DNA from: Morinoia aosen
Lineage: Eukaryota > Arthropoda > Malacostraca > Amphipoda > Talitridae
Length of the DNA: 64,000 bases
Direction of reading: 5' to 3'
Assembly (NCBI GenBank): GCA_030386875.1
Contig: CM059560.1
Location: 32,978,183 to 33,042,182 of the forward strand
The stretch's first letter is position 1; every line of letters begins with the position of its first letter. Of this stretch, positions 33,101 to 46,759 are shown one piece after another. The notes under the pieces are model-generated. The model was not told the origin of the DNA, did no database searches, and worked only from the letters and a program-made list of their open reading frames with translations. The position numbers and the translations under genes were made by a program.

Positions 33101-34836
33101 GAAATGCCTGTGCAAATCGAGCAAGAGTTCTTTTTTAACGAATAGCTTGACGCCTAACTCCTCGCCCGATAAGAATGACTTACCGCGTCTTCACGTAATT
33201 TGTGAAGTTATAGTGGGGCGAGTAAATTTGAGCAACATGTTATTTATAAAAAGAACAGCAGACGGTAAGTTACGTTGATTTGGCGCGATTCACATACATT
33301 AACGAGGTGTGTAATAAAAGTTCAGCGAAAAGCGGTAAAAATATATTTTGAATGAAATGTTTTATCTACAAAAGAAATTACCAGGAAAAGGTCAAATCAG
33401 AACTGATAACCTAAATCTCATGCCTTCCGTACCCTCGCTCTTGAGAGCCTCACACTCCACTCGATGACTCAACGCTCTCAGCAGTAAATAGTTGTGGTTA
33501 ATAGCGAGCACAGTATTCACAAGTGTTTCAACTCCTATTTTGTGCAATAATACGTTGCACTCTCCCAATTCTTGAAGTAATCCTCCGACTCATCAAAGAC
33601 CTAACGTAACACTGACTTGGGAGGCCGTCAAACAACGCAAGTGGCGTTCAATGCTGCTCGCAAAAAGTTTACACATTTCCTGCGAAGTGACCCACCGGTG
33701 GTCACTTAGGTGATTTTCATAGTGCTGCTGACCCAACTGCAGTCATTAACTAATTTTTTATTAATACTTAACGAAAGCTAAATGAAGGCCTGATCCAGTT
33801 AAGGTTTGCTATTTTCAAAGTTGATTACCAAAATTGACTTTAAATATGAATTGAATATTGAACTTGAGTTTAACCCATCGCAGTTAACGTTTTAAGAAAG
33901 CCAACGCAGGACGCAGTTACAGTGGCGAGCACGCGCGGCTCGGGGACGCACAACGCGCCGGGACAATTCCATGCACTCGAATTCTTTCCACGGTGCTGGA
34001 AAAGAAAATATGGATAAAATTTGTGTGCCCTCCCATCTGATTCTTCGTGTGGCAAATTTACATGACAAATGGTTACAACTACTAATAATTGGAAAGCGTA
34101 TCAATAACTACTTTTTCAAGTTTCCTTTATTCAATATAGAGGAAATTGTTCGATTCGAAATTGAAATTTAACGTCTCAGCGGTGCGAAACGTAGCACCTG
34201 TGTCCTAGTCAATTGCTGCAGGCAAAAGTTTATTCCCTTGCAAAATAACCTCATTTTGAAAACTTCAAATAAAATTGATGTACCTTTTCTACGTTGTTTT
34301 CGTGTCAAAATTATTAAATCATTATTCGTTACTTATTAACATTTTGTACTGTATATTTCGATTTCTCATGTCCTGAAAAATGCAGTATGTTCAAATATTG
34401 TTAATGCATCGAACAGAGGGAACCTTTTAAGGTGAGGTGAATTATAAGAGCACTCGCTGAGCATCTGAGGAGAGATCAGCCACAAATACATGCGATAAGA
34501 AATACTCCTGAGATCATATTGTTAAGGGTAATATTGGTTGTCTAACGGAGTGAAGTGCCTTCGTCGCTCGAGCTCCCTCCATAGAACAAGCTCAAGTGTG
34601 CATAAAGCGTTCAAAAATGCTGACACTGATGCGCTGCAGTTAGGTTATGATACTAAGGAAAATTTGAAGTAAAAAATGTAAAAAATTTAAAAAATTTCTT
34701 ATATTTCAGATTCCAGTTTGTTTTCAGTTTCATTCATTCGTTTTTTCTGTTTTTTCAGTTACATTGTTTCAATTAGGATGCGTTTTTTTTTAATATAATC
34801 ATTTCATATAAATTTAGAATATGATCTCGAAAAATG
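30191..34836. other. Unique AT-rich DNA, no supported gene
   Basis: Short frames at 31089-31331 (minus), 31544-31816 (plus, ATG-initiated, 90 codons, contains PIEHCCGSELEFENLG), 31827-32024 (plus) and 33870-34171 (both strands) lack recognisable motifs or paired splice edges. A/T runs near 32870-32950 are simple sequence. Confidence 0.4.
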
Positions 34837-35450
34837 GCAACAGGGCACAAATTCCAAAGGGAACAGGGCAAAAAGGCACTTGAAAATCCCATGTTTCAAA
34901 TATTCCAAAGGGAACAGGGCACAAATGCACTTGAAAATCCACTGCTTCAAATATTCCAAAGGGAACAGGGGCACAAATGCACTTGAAAATCCACTGCTTC
35001 AAATATTCCAAAGGGAACAGGGGCACAAATGCACTTGAAAATCCCCTGCTTCAAATATTCCAAAGGGAGCAGGGCACAAATGCCCTTGAAAATCCCCTGT
35101 TTCAAATATTCCAAAGGGAACAGGGGCACAAATGCAATTGAAAATCCCCTGCTTCAAATATTCCAAAGGGAACAGGGCACAAATAAACTTGAAAATCCAC
35201 TGCTTCAAACATTCCTAAGGGAACAGGGCACAAATGCACTTGAAAATCCACTGCTTCAAACATTCCTAAGGGAACAGGGCACAAATGCACTTGAAAATCC
35301 CCTACTTCAACTATTCCAAAGGGAACAGGGCACAAATGCACTTGAAAACCCCCTGCTTCAACTATTCCAGAGTGAACACTAAAATAAATCTATGTGAAAA
35401 TTAAATGTTCCAAATATTCCATATGGAACAGTAACACAAATATGAAGTAA
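34837..35450. repeat. 51-bp minisatellite, ~10 units, with decayed right end
   Basis: Units contain CCAAAGGGAACAGGGCACAA, then ATGCACTTGAAAATCC and CTGCTTCAAATATT. The main period is 51 bp; units with GGGG for GGG are 52 bp. Because 51 is a multiple of three, runs of 51-bp units stay open and give repetitive 17-residue peptides on both strands; the extra G breaks the phase. This argues against coding function. After 35376 a decayed partial unit (TTCCAAATATTCCATATGGAACAG) marks the old edge of the array. Confidence 0.92.
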
Positions 35451-35541
35451 TTATTACTTTGCTAGATTATGCTGTGCTTTTCTCTGCGTATGAAGCTGCG
35501 CCACAAGACCCACCATTGCACCACGGTAGTTGATGGCTATA

Positions 35542-35657
35542 CCCAGTCTACCTTTTTCGCCGCCTGCATGCATGGTTTTCGCCACTTAAGCGATTTAACG
35601 ATTAAATCGCTTAAGTGGCGAAAACATGCATACAGGCGGCGAAAAAGTTAAACTGAG
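35542..35657. mobile_element. MITE family copy 1, foldback, TA target site
   Basis: Near-perfect ~58-bp inverted arms around CGAT. Ends are CCCAGTCTACCTTTTTCGCC and, inverted, CTCAGTTTAACTTTTTCGCC. The inner part GCCACTTAAGCGATTTAA is inverted perfectly. TA flanks both sides (35540-35541 and 35658-35659), as expected of a Tc1/mariner-type target duplication. A relative sits at 49384-49496. Confidence 0.8.
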
Positions 35658-35790
35658 TATCCTTGACATAGTAACGCAACACACACAGCAACACAAAGCA
35701 CAGACACAAAATTTGGACACACCAGAAGAATAAGACCAGCTTATGTTTGCCAACTCAGTGCAGTTGGTCCTAGGACCATACAGAGTGTCC

Positions 35791-35859
35791 ATAAAGTCTC
35801 TCAACCATTTCAAAAAATCGCATTTGTTATAAATTTTTTAAATGGTAAAGAGACTTTAT
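35791..35859. mobile_element. Short inverted-repeat element, mariner-like ends
   Basis: ATAAAGTCTCTCAACCATTT (35791-35810) and AAATGGTAAAGAGACTTTAT (35840-35859) are inverted with two mismatches over 20 bp. The outer GAGTGTCCATAAAGTC recalls Tc1/mariner terminal repeats. At about 70-80 bp it is far too short to encode a transposase. Confidence 0.55.
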
Positions 35860-36805
35860 ACCCCCAAAAGGACGGGCTTCCTCAAAGTTCTAGGGAGTAT
35901 TTGCATCATTAACTTCGCCGTCTCAGATGCTTAAGGATATTTTAAAATTCTAAATGCTCAAAATTGTGTACGCTAATAAGTTCATAGCACCTTAAATGCT
36001 CATTAGAATTTGCTACCTGTAAACGACATCAATGAACTCCTTTCATAAATATTGAAGCTTCCTACTTATTCCCAACGCTCGGGAGTATTCAGGTCACCGA
36101 GCTACGATTCTCGATATTCAAGAGCTTTTGTGTATGCCGACACTCAAAAGCAGTTGTTTAATTAAACCTGTAACCTACATTTATAATTGAGAAAAAATTT
36201 CCATAATGAACGCTCATGAGTATGTAGATCAAGGGGCTCGTTTCTATCTCACAGTATTAAGCGACTTCAAACGCACAAGGTTATTTACATCACTAGGCGT
36301 ATATTCTAAATACTCGAAAGTAATTACTGAAACCGCATAAGATCACTCACATCATCAATGACAACCAATGAGCTTTTAATTTAGAACCAAAGGGGGCAGA
36401 GTAAAGTGTGACGTTACTTCAGAACAAAACCTGAAAAACGTAAAGCAGGTGTTAGAGATAAGTCATGCTTTGCTCATACTGTTGCCTCTCACTTTTTCCC
36501 AACTTTCGGCTAGCATAACAGCAGTCATAACTCTCTCCTAAAAACGAGCTATCATACGTCACTTTTTCCAGATGTAAGACTTGCAAAACGCTCAGCCAAA
36601 GCAGTCATCACGCTGCCATAAACCAGAGTTGTCGTACGTCACGTCTTGCAAAAACTTGACCTCTATAGAGCTTGCATGCAACAAATCAACTGAGAATAGC
36701 AACGGGCGTCCGCACTGTCACCTCCATGTCAGACGTACTGTAGGCGTCGTGTATGCGCATCAGATGTGAGTAGATGTTTACTGTGGTTTTCCTTTGCTGC
36801 CTTAG
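35860..36805. other. Unique DNA, no supported gene
   Basis: A plus frame at 36581-36769 precedes the exon candidate at 36806, but the gap between its only donor (GTGAGT at 36766) and the acceptor is 40 nt and the phases do not match. I do not join them. Confidence 0.4.
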
Positions 36806-36948
36806 GCTTTGAGATGTTGAAATTTACGAAGGACGTGAAATGGAATGTTTTTGTAGATGTCTGGTGTATCCGTGCATCAGATGCAGGTTTGTTAACTGCA
36901 GTCACAGCATTGTCTCGTACATCTCAGGGAGTAGTTGAACGGACGTAA
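36806..36948 (+). CDS. Candidate terminal exon, unknown protein
   Basis: A very strong pyrimidine tract and acceptor (GTTTTCCTTTGCTGCCTTAG, ending 36805) precede 47 open codons to TAA at 36946-36948: FEMLKFTKDVKWNVFVDVWC, then IRASDAG, then LLTAVTALSRTSQGVVERT. An internal GCAG/GTTTGT near 36889 could also end the exon. The product alternates hydrophobic and charged residues as globular proteins do. No family was recognised. No poly(A) signal is close. Confidence 0.3.
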
Positions 36949-37237
36949 ATTGCACGCACCTCTGCTTCTCATAAGTCAAAAGTTGTAGTATAAGCGTCCA
37001 GAAGGTGAAGGTAGTACCAAATACACAGAATTGATCATGTAAACGTCTTGAAAATAGATGAGCTGTAAACGCGCTATTGGATACGTAATGTCTATAAAAC
37101 GTCGGGCCTCGTCAAGTCTCGGCGCCGCAATCACGAGACCTGACGAGATAGTAGCCACCATGTCTCGGACCACGTGATAGAAAACTTGATTCTAAAAAAC
37201 TGTAGCTTACCCTCGTGCCGAGACTCGATAATTAGAT

Positions 37238-37490
37238 GAAAAACTAAAAATTACTCACACACGGAGACCAGGATATTACCCTCAGATAGAGACCAAGTCT
37301 TAACAACACATGAGAACTTTGCCCTCAGATAGAAACTAGAAATTTAACATCGGACCAAAAAATAAGAAGTTACTCTCAGGTAGAGTCCAGAAAATTACAT
37401 TCAGATAAAAACCAGGAAATTGTCATCAGGAGGAGACCATAAAGATACTTTCGGGTAAAAATCAAACAGTTGCTTTAGAAGTGAACAGTT
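37238..37490 (+). repeat. Degenerate ~30-bp minisatellite
   Basis: TTACTCTCAGGTAGAGTCCAG, TTACATTCAGATAAAAACCAGG, TTACCCTCAGATAGAGACCA and further decayed forms recur about eight times. Confidence 0.7.
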
Positions 37491-37819
37491 GCTTTCAGTC
37501 TTCAGTCTTCAGACTTAACTAACCGAAAGGTCAGGTTAAACTTGTTAAGAAGCCAATTAACAAAATTAAATATCATGAAGTATCACTTCGCTCAACCCAG
37601 CAGTTCATGAAAACATTACAGAACTACGCATCCTCATTTTGATCTTTTTTCTGTTTATTTTCAAAATGAAGAAAATTGTAAGTCTACAAATCATTATCGG
37701 TCGAAAAATTTTCAAAAACGAATAATTTTTGTTTCATTGAGGACGAATTTCATTGATTAAATGCTTAAAATGAATTGTTTCATTGATTAAATTGCTTGAA
37801 AGTTGTATTTATCAAATGC

Positions 37820-37885
37820 AATCTATACTATAATAAGAGCCGCTTCCGTCCGTCCGTCCGTCCGTTTCTCTGTCTGTCCGAAGCC
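37820..37885 (+). repeat. CCGT microsatellite inside a possible element end
   Basis: TATACTATAATAAGAGCCGC is followed by four to five CCGT units and TCTCTGTCTGTCCGAAGCC. This arrangement is common at ends of dispersed elements in animal genomes, but I cannot name one here. Confidence 0.4.
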
Positions 37886-38970
37886 AGCCTGCAGTGTGTG
37901 ATGAGCGTATCTGTGATACGAGCTCCAGCTCCATATATTTTGACGGGCCGTGTTCACGCGGCCTCATCAACTCTCGAGAGATTGTATTTTTTTAATTTCT
38001 TACGGCCTTTCTCTCATTTTGCCGTCTTTTCTGTTTCAAATAAAGGGGGTGGACTAGTCTTATATAATGAGCAGAGTCGAGTATTTTGGTAACAAATCCT
38101 CTCTAAGTATTTTAAAAGTAAATCATTATCGATCATGAGCAACATCAAAATATCCTACCAGCAACGAAACAGCATTTGATGCAGGCTCATTTCTGCGGTT
38201 TAGAGGTAAAATTTTTTATCAACTTGGAGGTAACATTTGTTGCATTCAACTAATGTGACCAAAGAGCGCAACTGAACAGCTGCCCGCACGCTGCTCCGTC
38301 ACGCCGTATTAATCATTGAAAGAGGTTTAAATCTACGTTGGCTTCACAGCAATTTTCCCCCTCCGTGTCCACTCTATTGACTCTCGACCGATCGCTTCCC
38401 GAATAAGATGTTCAAAAACCACTACGAGGATGAAACACTGGTCGTAAAGCGGGCCAAAAAAGCACGTATAAAATATTAAACGAAAGGTATCCTGCAGAAC
38501 AACTCGCATGTAACAAGAACTCGTAGGGAAAATTGGCGGTGCCGTAGCAAGGATACGGCGGGGACTGACTTAAAACGAGGTGAATGCATTAATTGCTTTA
38601 GAGCTCGTTCTTTTCGTGCCTCTTTTTGGGTTTGCTGCATCTGTTTTGTATTTTATTTGTATATCTTGTATGTGTTTCTCGTGGTGAAGGTGTTTTGGAA
38701 AATAGTTTCTTACTTCGAAACAATCTTTTTGGATTTGCTGCCATTGTGCTGCATTGTATTTATGTCTTTTGCATTCGTTACTTGTAATGGTTTTATAACA
38801 GTAAATCTTATTTCCTAGTAACTTGGCAGATAATTGAACCAAACATATTTCGAGGTATTCTTTGCATTATTTCAAACGTGTATTGTGAGAAAATGATATT
38901 ACAAATGGAGTGTGGTTTTGAAGTAAAAAACTTTCTAGTCTTTATAACTCAACGTCTTCACGTCACTCAA
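37886..38970. other. Unique DNA left of the 20/22-bp array
   Basis: No supported gene. The last bases (CACGTCACTCAACCTGCACAC, to about 38979) already look like a diverged array unit. Confidence 0.4.
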
Positions 38971-41900
38971 CCTGCACACACATGGCACGAGACCTGCACA
39001 CATGGCACGAGACCTGCACACATGGCACGAGACCTGCCCACATGGCACGAGACCTGCACACATGGCACGAGACCTGCACACATGGCACGAGACCTGCACA
39101 CATGGCACGAGACCTGCACACATGGCACGAGACCTGCACACATGGCACGAGACCTGCACACATGGCACGAGACCTGCACACATGGCACGAGACCTGCACA
39201 CACATGGCACGAGACCTGCACACATGGCACGAGACCTGCACACATGGCACGAGACCTGCACACACATGGCACGAGACCTGCACACATGGCACGAGACCTG
39301 CACACATGGCACGAGACCTGCACACACATGGCACTCAACCTGCACACACATGGCACGAGACCTGCACACATGGCACGAGACCTGCACACATGGCACGAGA
39401 CCTGCACACATGGCACGAGACCTGCACACATGGCACGAGACCTGCACACACATGGCACGAGACCTGCACACATGGCACGAGACCTGCACACATGGCACGA
39501 GACCTGCACACACACGGCACGAGACCTGCACACATGGCACGAGACCTGCACACATGGCACGAGACCTGCACACATGGCACGAGACCTGCACACATGGCAC
39601 GAGACCTGCACACATGGCACGAGACCTGCACACATGGCACGAGACCTGCACACATGGCACGAGACCTGCACACACATGGCACGAGACCTGCACACATGGC
39701 ACGAGACCTGCACACATGGCACGAGACCTGCACACATGGCACGAGACCTGCACACACATGGCACGAGACCTGCACACATGGCACGAGACCTGCACACATG
39801 GCACGAGACCTGCACACATGGCACGAGACCTGCACACATGGCACGAGACCTGCACACATGGCACGAGACCTGCACACACATGGCACGAGACCTGCACACA
39901 CATGGCACGAGACCTGCACACACATGGCACGAGACCTGCACACATGGCACGAGACCTGCACACATGGCACGAGACCTGCACACACATGGCACGAGACCTG
40001 CACACACATGGCACGAGACCTGCACACATGGCACGAGACCTGCACACATGGCACGAGACCTGCACACATGGCACGAGACCTGCACACACATGGCACGAGA
40101 CCTGCACACATGGCACGAGACCTGCACACATGGCACGAGACCTGCACACATGGCACGAGACCTGCACACACATGGCACGAGACCTGCACACATGGCACGA
40201 GACCTGCACACACATGGCACGAGACCTGCACACATGGCACGAGACCTGCACACACATGGCACGAGACCTGCACACATGGCACGAGACCTGCACACATGGC
40301 ACGAGACCTGCACACATGGCACGAGACCTGCACACATGGCACGAGACCTGCACACATGGCACGAGACCTGCACACATGGCACGAGACCTGCACACATGGC
40401 ACGAGACCTGCACACATGGCACGAGACCTGCACACACATGGCACGAGATCTGCACACATGGCACGAGACCTGCACACACATGGCACGAGACCTGCACACA
40501 TGGCACGAGACCTGCACACATGGCACGAGACCTGCACACATGGCACGAGACCTGCACACATGGCACGAGACCTGCACACACATGGCACGAGATCTGCACA
40601 CATGGCACGAGACCTGCACACATGGCACGAGACCTGCACACACATGGCACGAGACCTGCACACATGGCACAAGACCTGCACACATGGCACGAGACCTGCA
40701 CACATGGCACGAGACCTGCACACATGGCACGAGACCTGCACACATGGCACGAGACCTGCACACATGGCACGAGACCTGCACACACATGGCACGAGACCTG
40801 CACACATGGCACGAGACCTGCACACATGGCACGAGACCTGCACACATGGCACGAGACCTGCACACACACGGCACGAGACCTGCACACATGGCACGAGACC
40901 TGCACACACATGGCACGAGACCTGCACACATGGCACGAGACCTGCACACATGGCACGAGACCTGCACACACATGGCACGAGACCTGCACACATGGCACGA
41001 GACCTGCACACATGGCACGAGACCTGCACACATGGCACGAGACCTTCACACACATGGCACGAGACCTGCACACATGGCACGAGACCTGCACACATGGCAC
41101 GAGACCTGCACACACATGGCACGAGACCTGCACACATGGCACGAGACCTGCACACATGGCACGAGACCTGCACACACATGGCACGAGACCTGCACACATG
41201 GCACGAGACCTGCACACATGGCACGAGACCTGCACACATGGCACGAGACCTGCACACATGGCACGAGACCTGCACACACATGGCACGAGACCTGCACACA
41301 TGGCACGAGACCTGCACACACATGGCACGAGACCTGCACACACATGGCACGAGACCTGCACACATGGCACGAGACCTGCACACATGGCACGAGACCTGCA
41401 CACATGGCACGAGACCTGCACACATGGCACGAGACCTGCACACATGGCACGAGACCTGCACACATGGCACGAGACCTGCACACATGGCACGAGACCTGCA
41501 CACACACGGCACGAGACCTGCACACACATGGCACGAGACCTGCACACATGGCACGAGACCTGCACACACATGGCACGAGACCTGCACACACATGGCACGA
41601 GACCTGCACACATGACACGAGACCAGCACACACGCCACGAGACCTGCACACATGGCACGAGACCTGCACACACATGGCACGAGACCTGCACACATGACAC
41701 GAGACCAGCACACACGCCACGAGACCTGCACACATGGCACGAGACCTGCACACACACGGCACGAGACCTGCACACATGGCACGAGACCTGCACACACATG
41801 GCACGAGACCTGCACACATGGCACGAGACCTGCACACACATGGCACGAGACCTGCACACATGACACGAGACCAGCACACACGCCACGAGACCTGCACACA

Positions 41901-44900
41901 TGGCACGAGACCTGCACACACATGGCACGAGACCTGCACACACATGGCACGAGACCTGCACACACATGGCACGAGACCTGCACACATGACACGAGACCAG
42001 CACACACGCCACGAGACCTGCACACATGGCACGAGACCTGCACACACACGGCACGAGACCTGCACACATGGCACGAGACCTGCACACACACGGCACGAGA
42101 CCTGCACACATGGCACGAGACCTGCACACACATGGCACGAGACCTGCACACATGGCACGAGACCTGCACACACATGGCACGAGACCTGCACACATGGCAC
42201 GAGACCTGCACACATGGCACGAGACCTGCACACACACGGCACGAGACCTGCACACATGGCACGAGACCTGCACACATGGCACGAGACCTGCACACATGGC
42301 ACGAGACCTGCACACATGGCACGAGACCTGCACACATGGCACGAGACCTGCACACACATGGCACGAGACCTGCACACATGGCACGAGACCTGCACACATG
42401 GCACGAGACCTGCACACACATGGCACGAGACCTGCACACATGGCACGAGACCTGCACACATGGCACGAGACCTGCACACACATGGCACGAGACCTGCACA
42501 CATGGCACGAGACCTGCACACATGGCACGAGACCTGCACACATGGCACGAGACCTGCACACATGGCACGAGACCTGCACACACATGGCACGAGACCTGCA
42601 CACATGGCACGAGACCTGCACACACATGGCACGAGACCTGCACACATGGCACGAGACCTGCACACATGACACGAGACCTGCACACACATGGCACGAGACC
42701 TGCACACATGGCACGAGACCTGCACACACATGGCACGAGACCTGCACACATGGCACGAGACCTGCACACACATGGCACGAGACCTGCACACATGGCACGA
42801 GACCTGCACACATGGCACGAGACCTGCACACACATGGCACGAGACCAGCACACACGCCACGAGACCTGCACACATGGCACGAGACCTGCACACATGGCAC
42901 GAGACCTGCACACATGGCACGAGACCTGCACACACACGGCACGAGACCTGCACACATGGCACGAGACCTGCACACACATGGCACGAGACCTGCACACATG
43001 GCACGAGACCTGCACACACACGGCACGAGACCTGCACACATGGCACGAGACCTGCACACATGGCACGAGACCTGCACACACACGGCACGAGACCTGCACA
43101 CATGGCACGAGACCTGCACAAACATGGCACGAGACCTGCACACATGGCACGAGACCTGCACACACATGGCACGAGACCTGCACACATGACACGAGACCAG
43201 CACACACGCCACGAGACCTGCACACATGGCACGAGACCTGCACACACATGGCACGAGACCTGCACACACATGGCACGAGACCTGCACACACATGGCACGA
43301 GACCTGCACACATGACACGAGACCTGCACACACACGGCACGAGACCTGCACACATGGCACGAGACCTGCACACACACGGCACGAGACCTGCACACATGGC
43401 ACGAGACCTGCACACACACGTCACGAGACCTGCACACATGACACGAGACCTGCACACACACGGCACGAGACCTGCACACATGACACGAGACCTGCACACA
43501 CACGGCACGAGACCTGCACACATGACACGAGACCTGCACACATGGCACGAGACCTGCACACACACGCCACGAGACCTGCACACATGGCACGAGACCTGCA
43601 CACACACGGCACGAGACCTGCACACATGGCACGAGACCTGCACACACACGGCACGAGACCTGCACACATGGCACGAGACCTGCACACACATGGCACGAGA
43701 CCTGCACACATGGCACGAGACCTGCACACACATGGCACGAGACCTGCACACATGGCACGAGACCTGCACACATGGCACGAGACCTGCACACACACGGCAC
43801 GAGACCTGCACACATGGCACGAGACCTGCACACATGGCACGAGACCTGCACACATGGCACGAGACCTGCACACATGGCACGAGACCTGCACACATGGCAC
43901 GAGACCTGCACACATGGCACGAGACCTGCACACATGGCACGAGACCTGCACACATGGCACGAGACCTGCACACATGGCACGAGACCTGCACACACGGCAC
44001 GAGACCTGCACACATGGCACGAGACCTGCACACATGGCACGAGACCTGCACACACACGGCACGAGACCTGCACACACATGGCACGAGACCTGCACACATG
44101 GCACGAGACCTGCACACACGGCACGAGACCTGCACACATGGCACGAGACCTGCACACATGGCACGAGACCTGCACACACACGGCACGAGACCTGCACACA
44201 CATGGCACGAGACCTGCACACATGGCACGAGACCTGCACACACATGGCACGAGACCTGCACACACATGGCACGAGACCTGCACACACACGGCACGAGACC
44301 TGCACACACATGGCACGAGACCTGCACACATGGCACGAGACCTGCACACATGGCACGAGACCTGCACACATGGCACGAGACCTGCCCACATGGCACGAGA
44401 CCTGCACACACGGCACGAGACCTGCACACATGGCACGAGACCTGCACACATGGCACGAGACCTGCACACATGGCACGAGACCTGCCCACATGGCACGAGA
44501 CCTGCACACACATGGCACGAGACCTGCACACATGGCACGAGACCTGCACACATGGCACGAGACCTGCACACATGGCACGAGACCTGCACACATGGCACGA
44601 GACCTGCACACATGGCACGAGACCTGCACACACATGGCACGAGACCTGCCCACATGGCACGAGACCTGCACACACATGGCACGAGACCTGCACACATGGC
44701 ACGAGACCTGCACACATGGCACGAGACCTGCACACATGGCACGAGACCTGCACACATGGCACGAGACCTGCACACACATGGCACGAGACCTGCACACACA
44801 CGGCACGAGACCTGCACACACACGGCACGAGACCTGCACACACATGGCACGAGACCTGCACACATGGCACGAGACCTGCACACATGGCACGAGACCTGCA

Positions 44901-46759
44901 CACACACGGCACGAGACCTGCACACATGGCACGAGACCTGCACACATGGCACGAGACCTGCACACACATGGCACGAGACCTGCACACATGGCACGAGACC
45001 TGCACACATGGCACGAGACCTGCACACACATGGCACGAGACCTGCACACACATGGCACGAGACCTGCACACATGGCACGAGACCTGCACACATGGCACGA
45101 GACCTGCACACACACGGCACGAGACCTGCACACACATGGCACGAGACCTGCACACATGGCACGAGACCTGCACACATGGCACGAGACCTGCACACACATG
45201 GCACGAGACCTGCACACACATGGCACGAGACCTGCACACATGGCACGAGACCTGCACACATGGCACGAGACCTGCACACATGGCACGAGACCTGCACACA
45301 CATGGCACGAGACCTGCACACATGGCACGAGACCTGCACACATGGCACGAGACCTGCACACACACGGCACGAGACCTGCACACATGGCACGAGACCTGCA
45401 CACACATGGCACGAGACTTGCACACATGGCACGAGACCTGCACACACACGGCACGAGACCTGCACACACATGACACGAGACCTGCACACATGGCACGAGA
45501 CCTGCCCACATGGCACGAGACCTGCACACACATGGCACGAGACCTGCACACATGGCACGAGACCTGCACACACATGGCACGAGACCTGCACACATGGCAC
45601 GAGACCTGCACACACATGGCACGAGACCTGCCCACATGGCACGAGACCTGCACACATGGCACGAGACCTGCACACACACGGCACGAGACCTGCACACATG
45701 GCACGAGACCTGCACACACATGGCACGAGACCTGCACACATGGCACGAGACCTGCACACACACGGCACGAGACCTGCACACACACGGCACGAGACCTGCC
45801 CACATGGCACGAGACCTGCACACATGGCACGAGACCTGCACACATGGCACGAGACCTGCACACACATGGCACGAGACCTGCCCACATGGCACGAGACCTG
45901 CACACACATGGCACGAGACCTGCACACATGGCACGAGACCTGCACACATGGCACGAGACCTTCACACATGGCACGAGACCTGCACACATGGCACGAGACC
46001 TGCACACATGGCACGAGACCTGCACACATGGCACGAGACCTGCACACATGGCACGAGACCTGCCCACATGGCACGAGACCTGCACACACATGGCACGAGA
46101 CCTGCACACATATGGCACGAGACCTGCACACATGGCACGAGACCTGCACACATGGCACGAGACCTGCCCACATGGCACGAGACCTGCCCACACATGGCAC
46201 GAGACCTGCACACATGGCACGAGACCTGCACACATGGCACGAGACCTGCACACATGGCACGAGACCTTCACACATGGCACGAGACCTGCACACATGGCAC
46301 GAGACCTGCACACACATGGCACGAGACCTGCACACATGGCACGAGACCTGCACACACATGGTACGAGACCTGCACACATGGCACGAGACCTGCACACATG
46401 GCACGAGACCTGCACACACATGGCACGAGACCTGCACACATGGCACGAGACCTGCACACATGGCACGAGACCTGCACACATGGCACGAGACCTGCCCACA
46501 TGGCACGAGACCTGCACACACATGGCACGAGACCTGCACACATGGCACGAGACCTGCACACATGGCACGAGACCTGCACACATGGCACGAGACCTGCCCA
46601 CATGGCACGAGACCTGCACACACATGGCACGAGACCTGCACACACATGGCACGAGACCTGCACACATGGCACGAGACCTGCACACATGGCACGAGATCTG
46701 CCCACATGGCACGAGACCTGCCCACACATGGCACGAGACCTGCACACATGGCACGAGAC
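38971..46759. repeat. 20/22-bp tandem array, ~7.8 kb
   Basis: Base unit CATGGCACGAGACCTGCACA (20 bp); a second form has one extra CA (22 bp). The two lengths are mixed along the array. Rare variants mark sub-blocks: TGACACG, GACCAGCACACACGCCACG, ACACACGGCACG, CTGCCCACATGG, GACCTTCAC, GATCTGC. The minus strand of every unit lacks stops in all frames, giving a spurious frame of 2,664 codons (46929-38935). The plus strand is broken mainly by TGA in the TGACACG variant. Units are not multiples of three and the 20/22 mixture shifts phase constantly, so no protein repeat is under selection. I reject all of these frames as genes. Confidence 0.97.
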
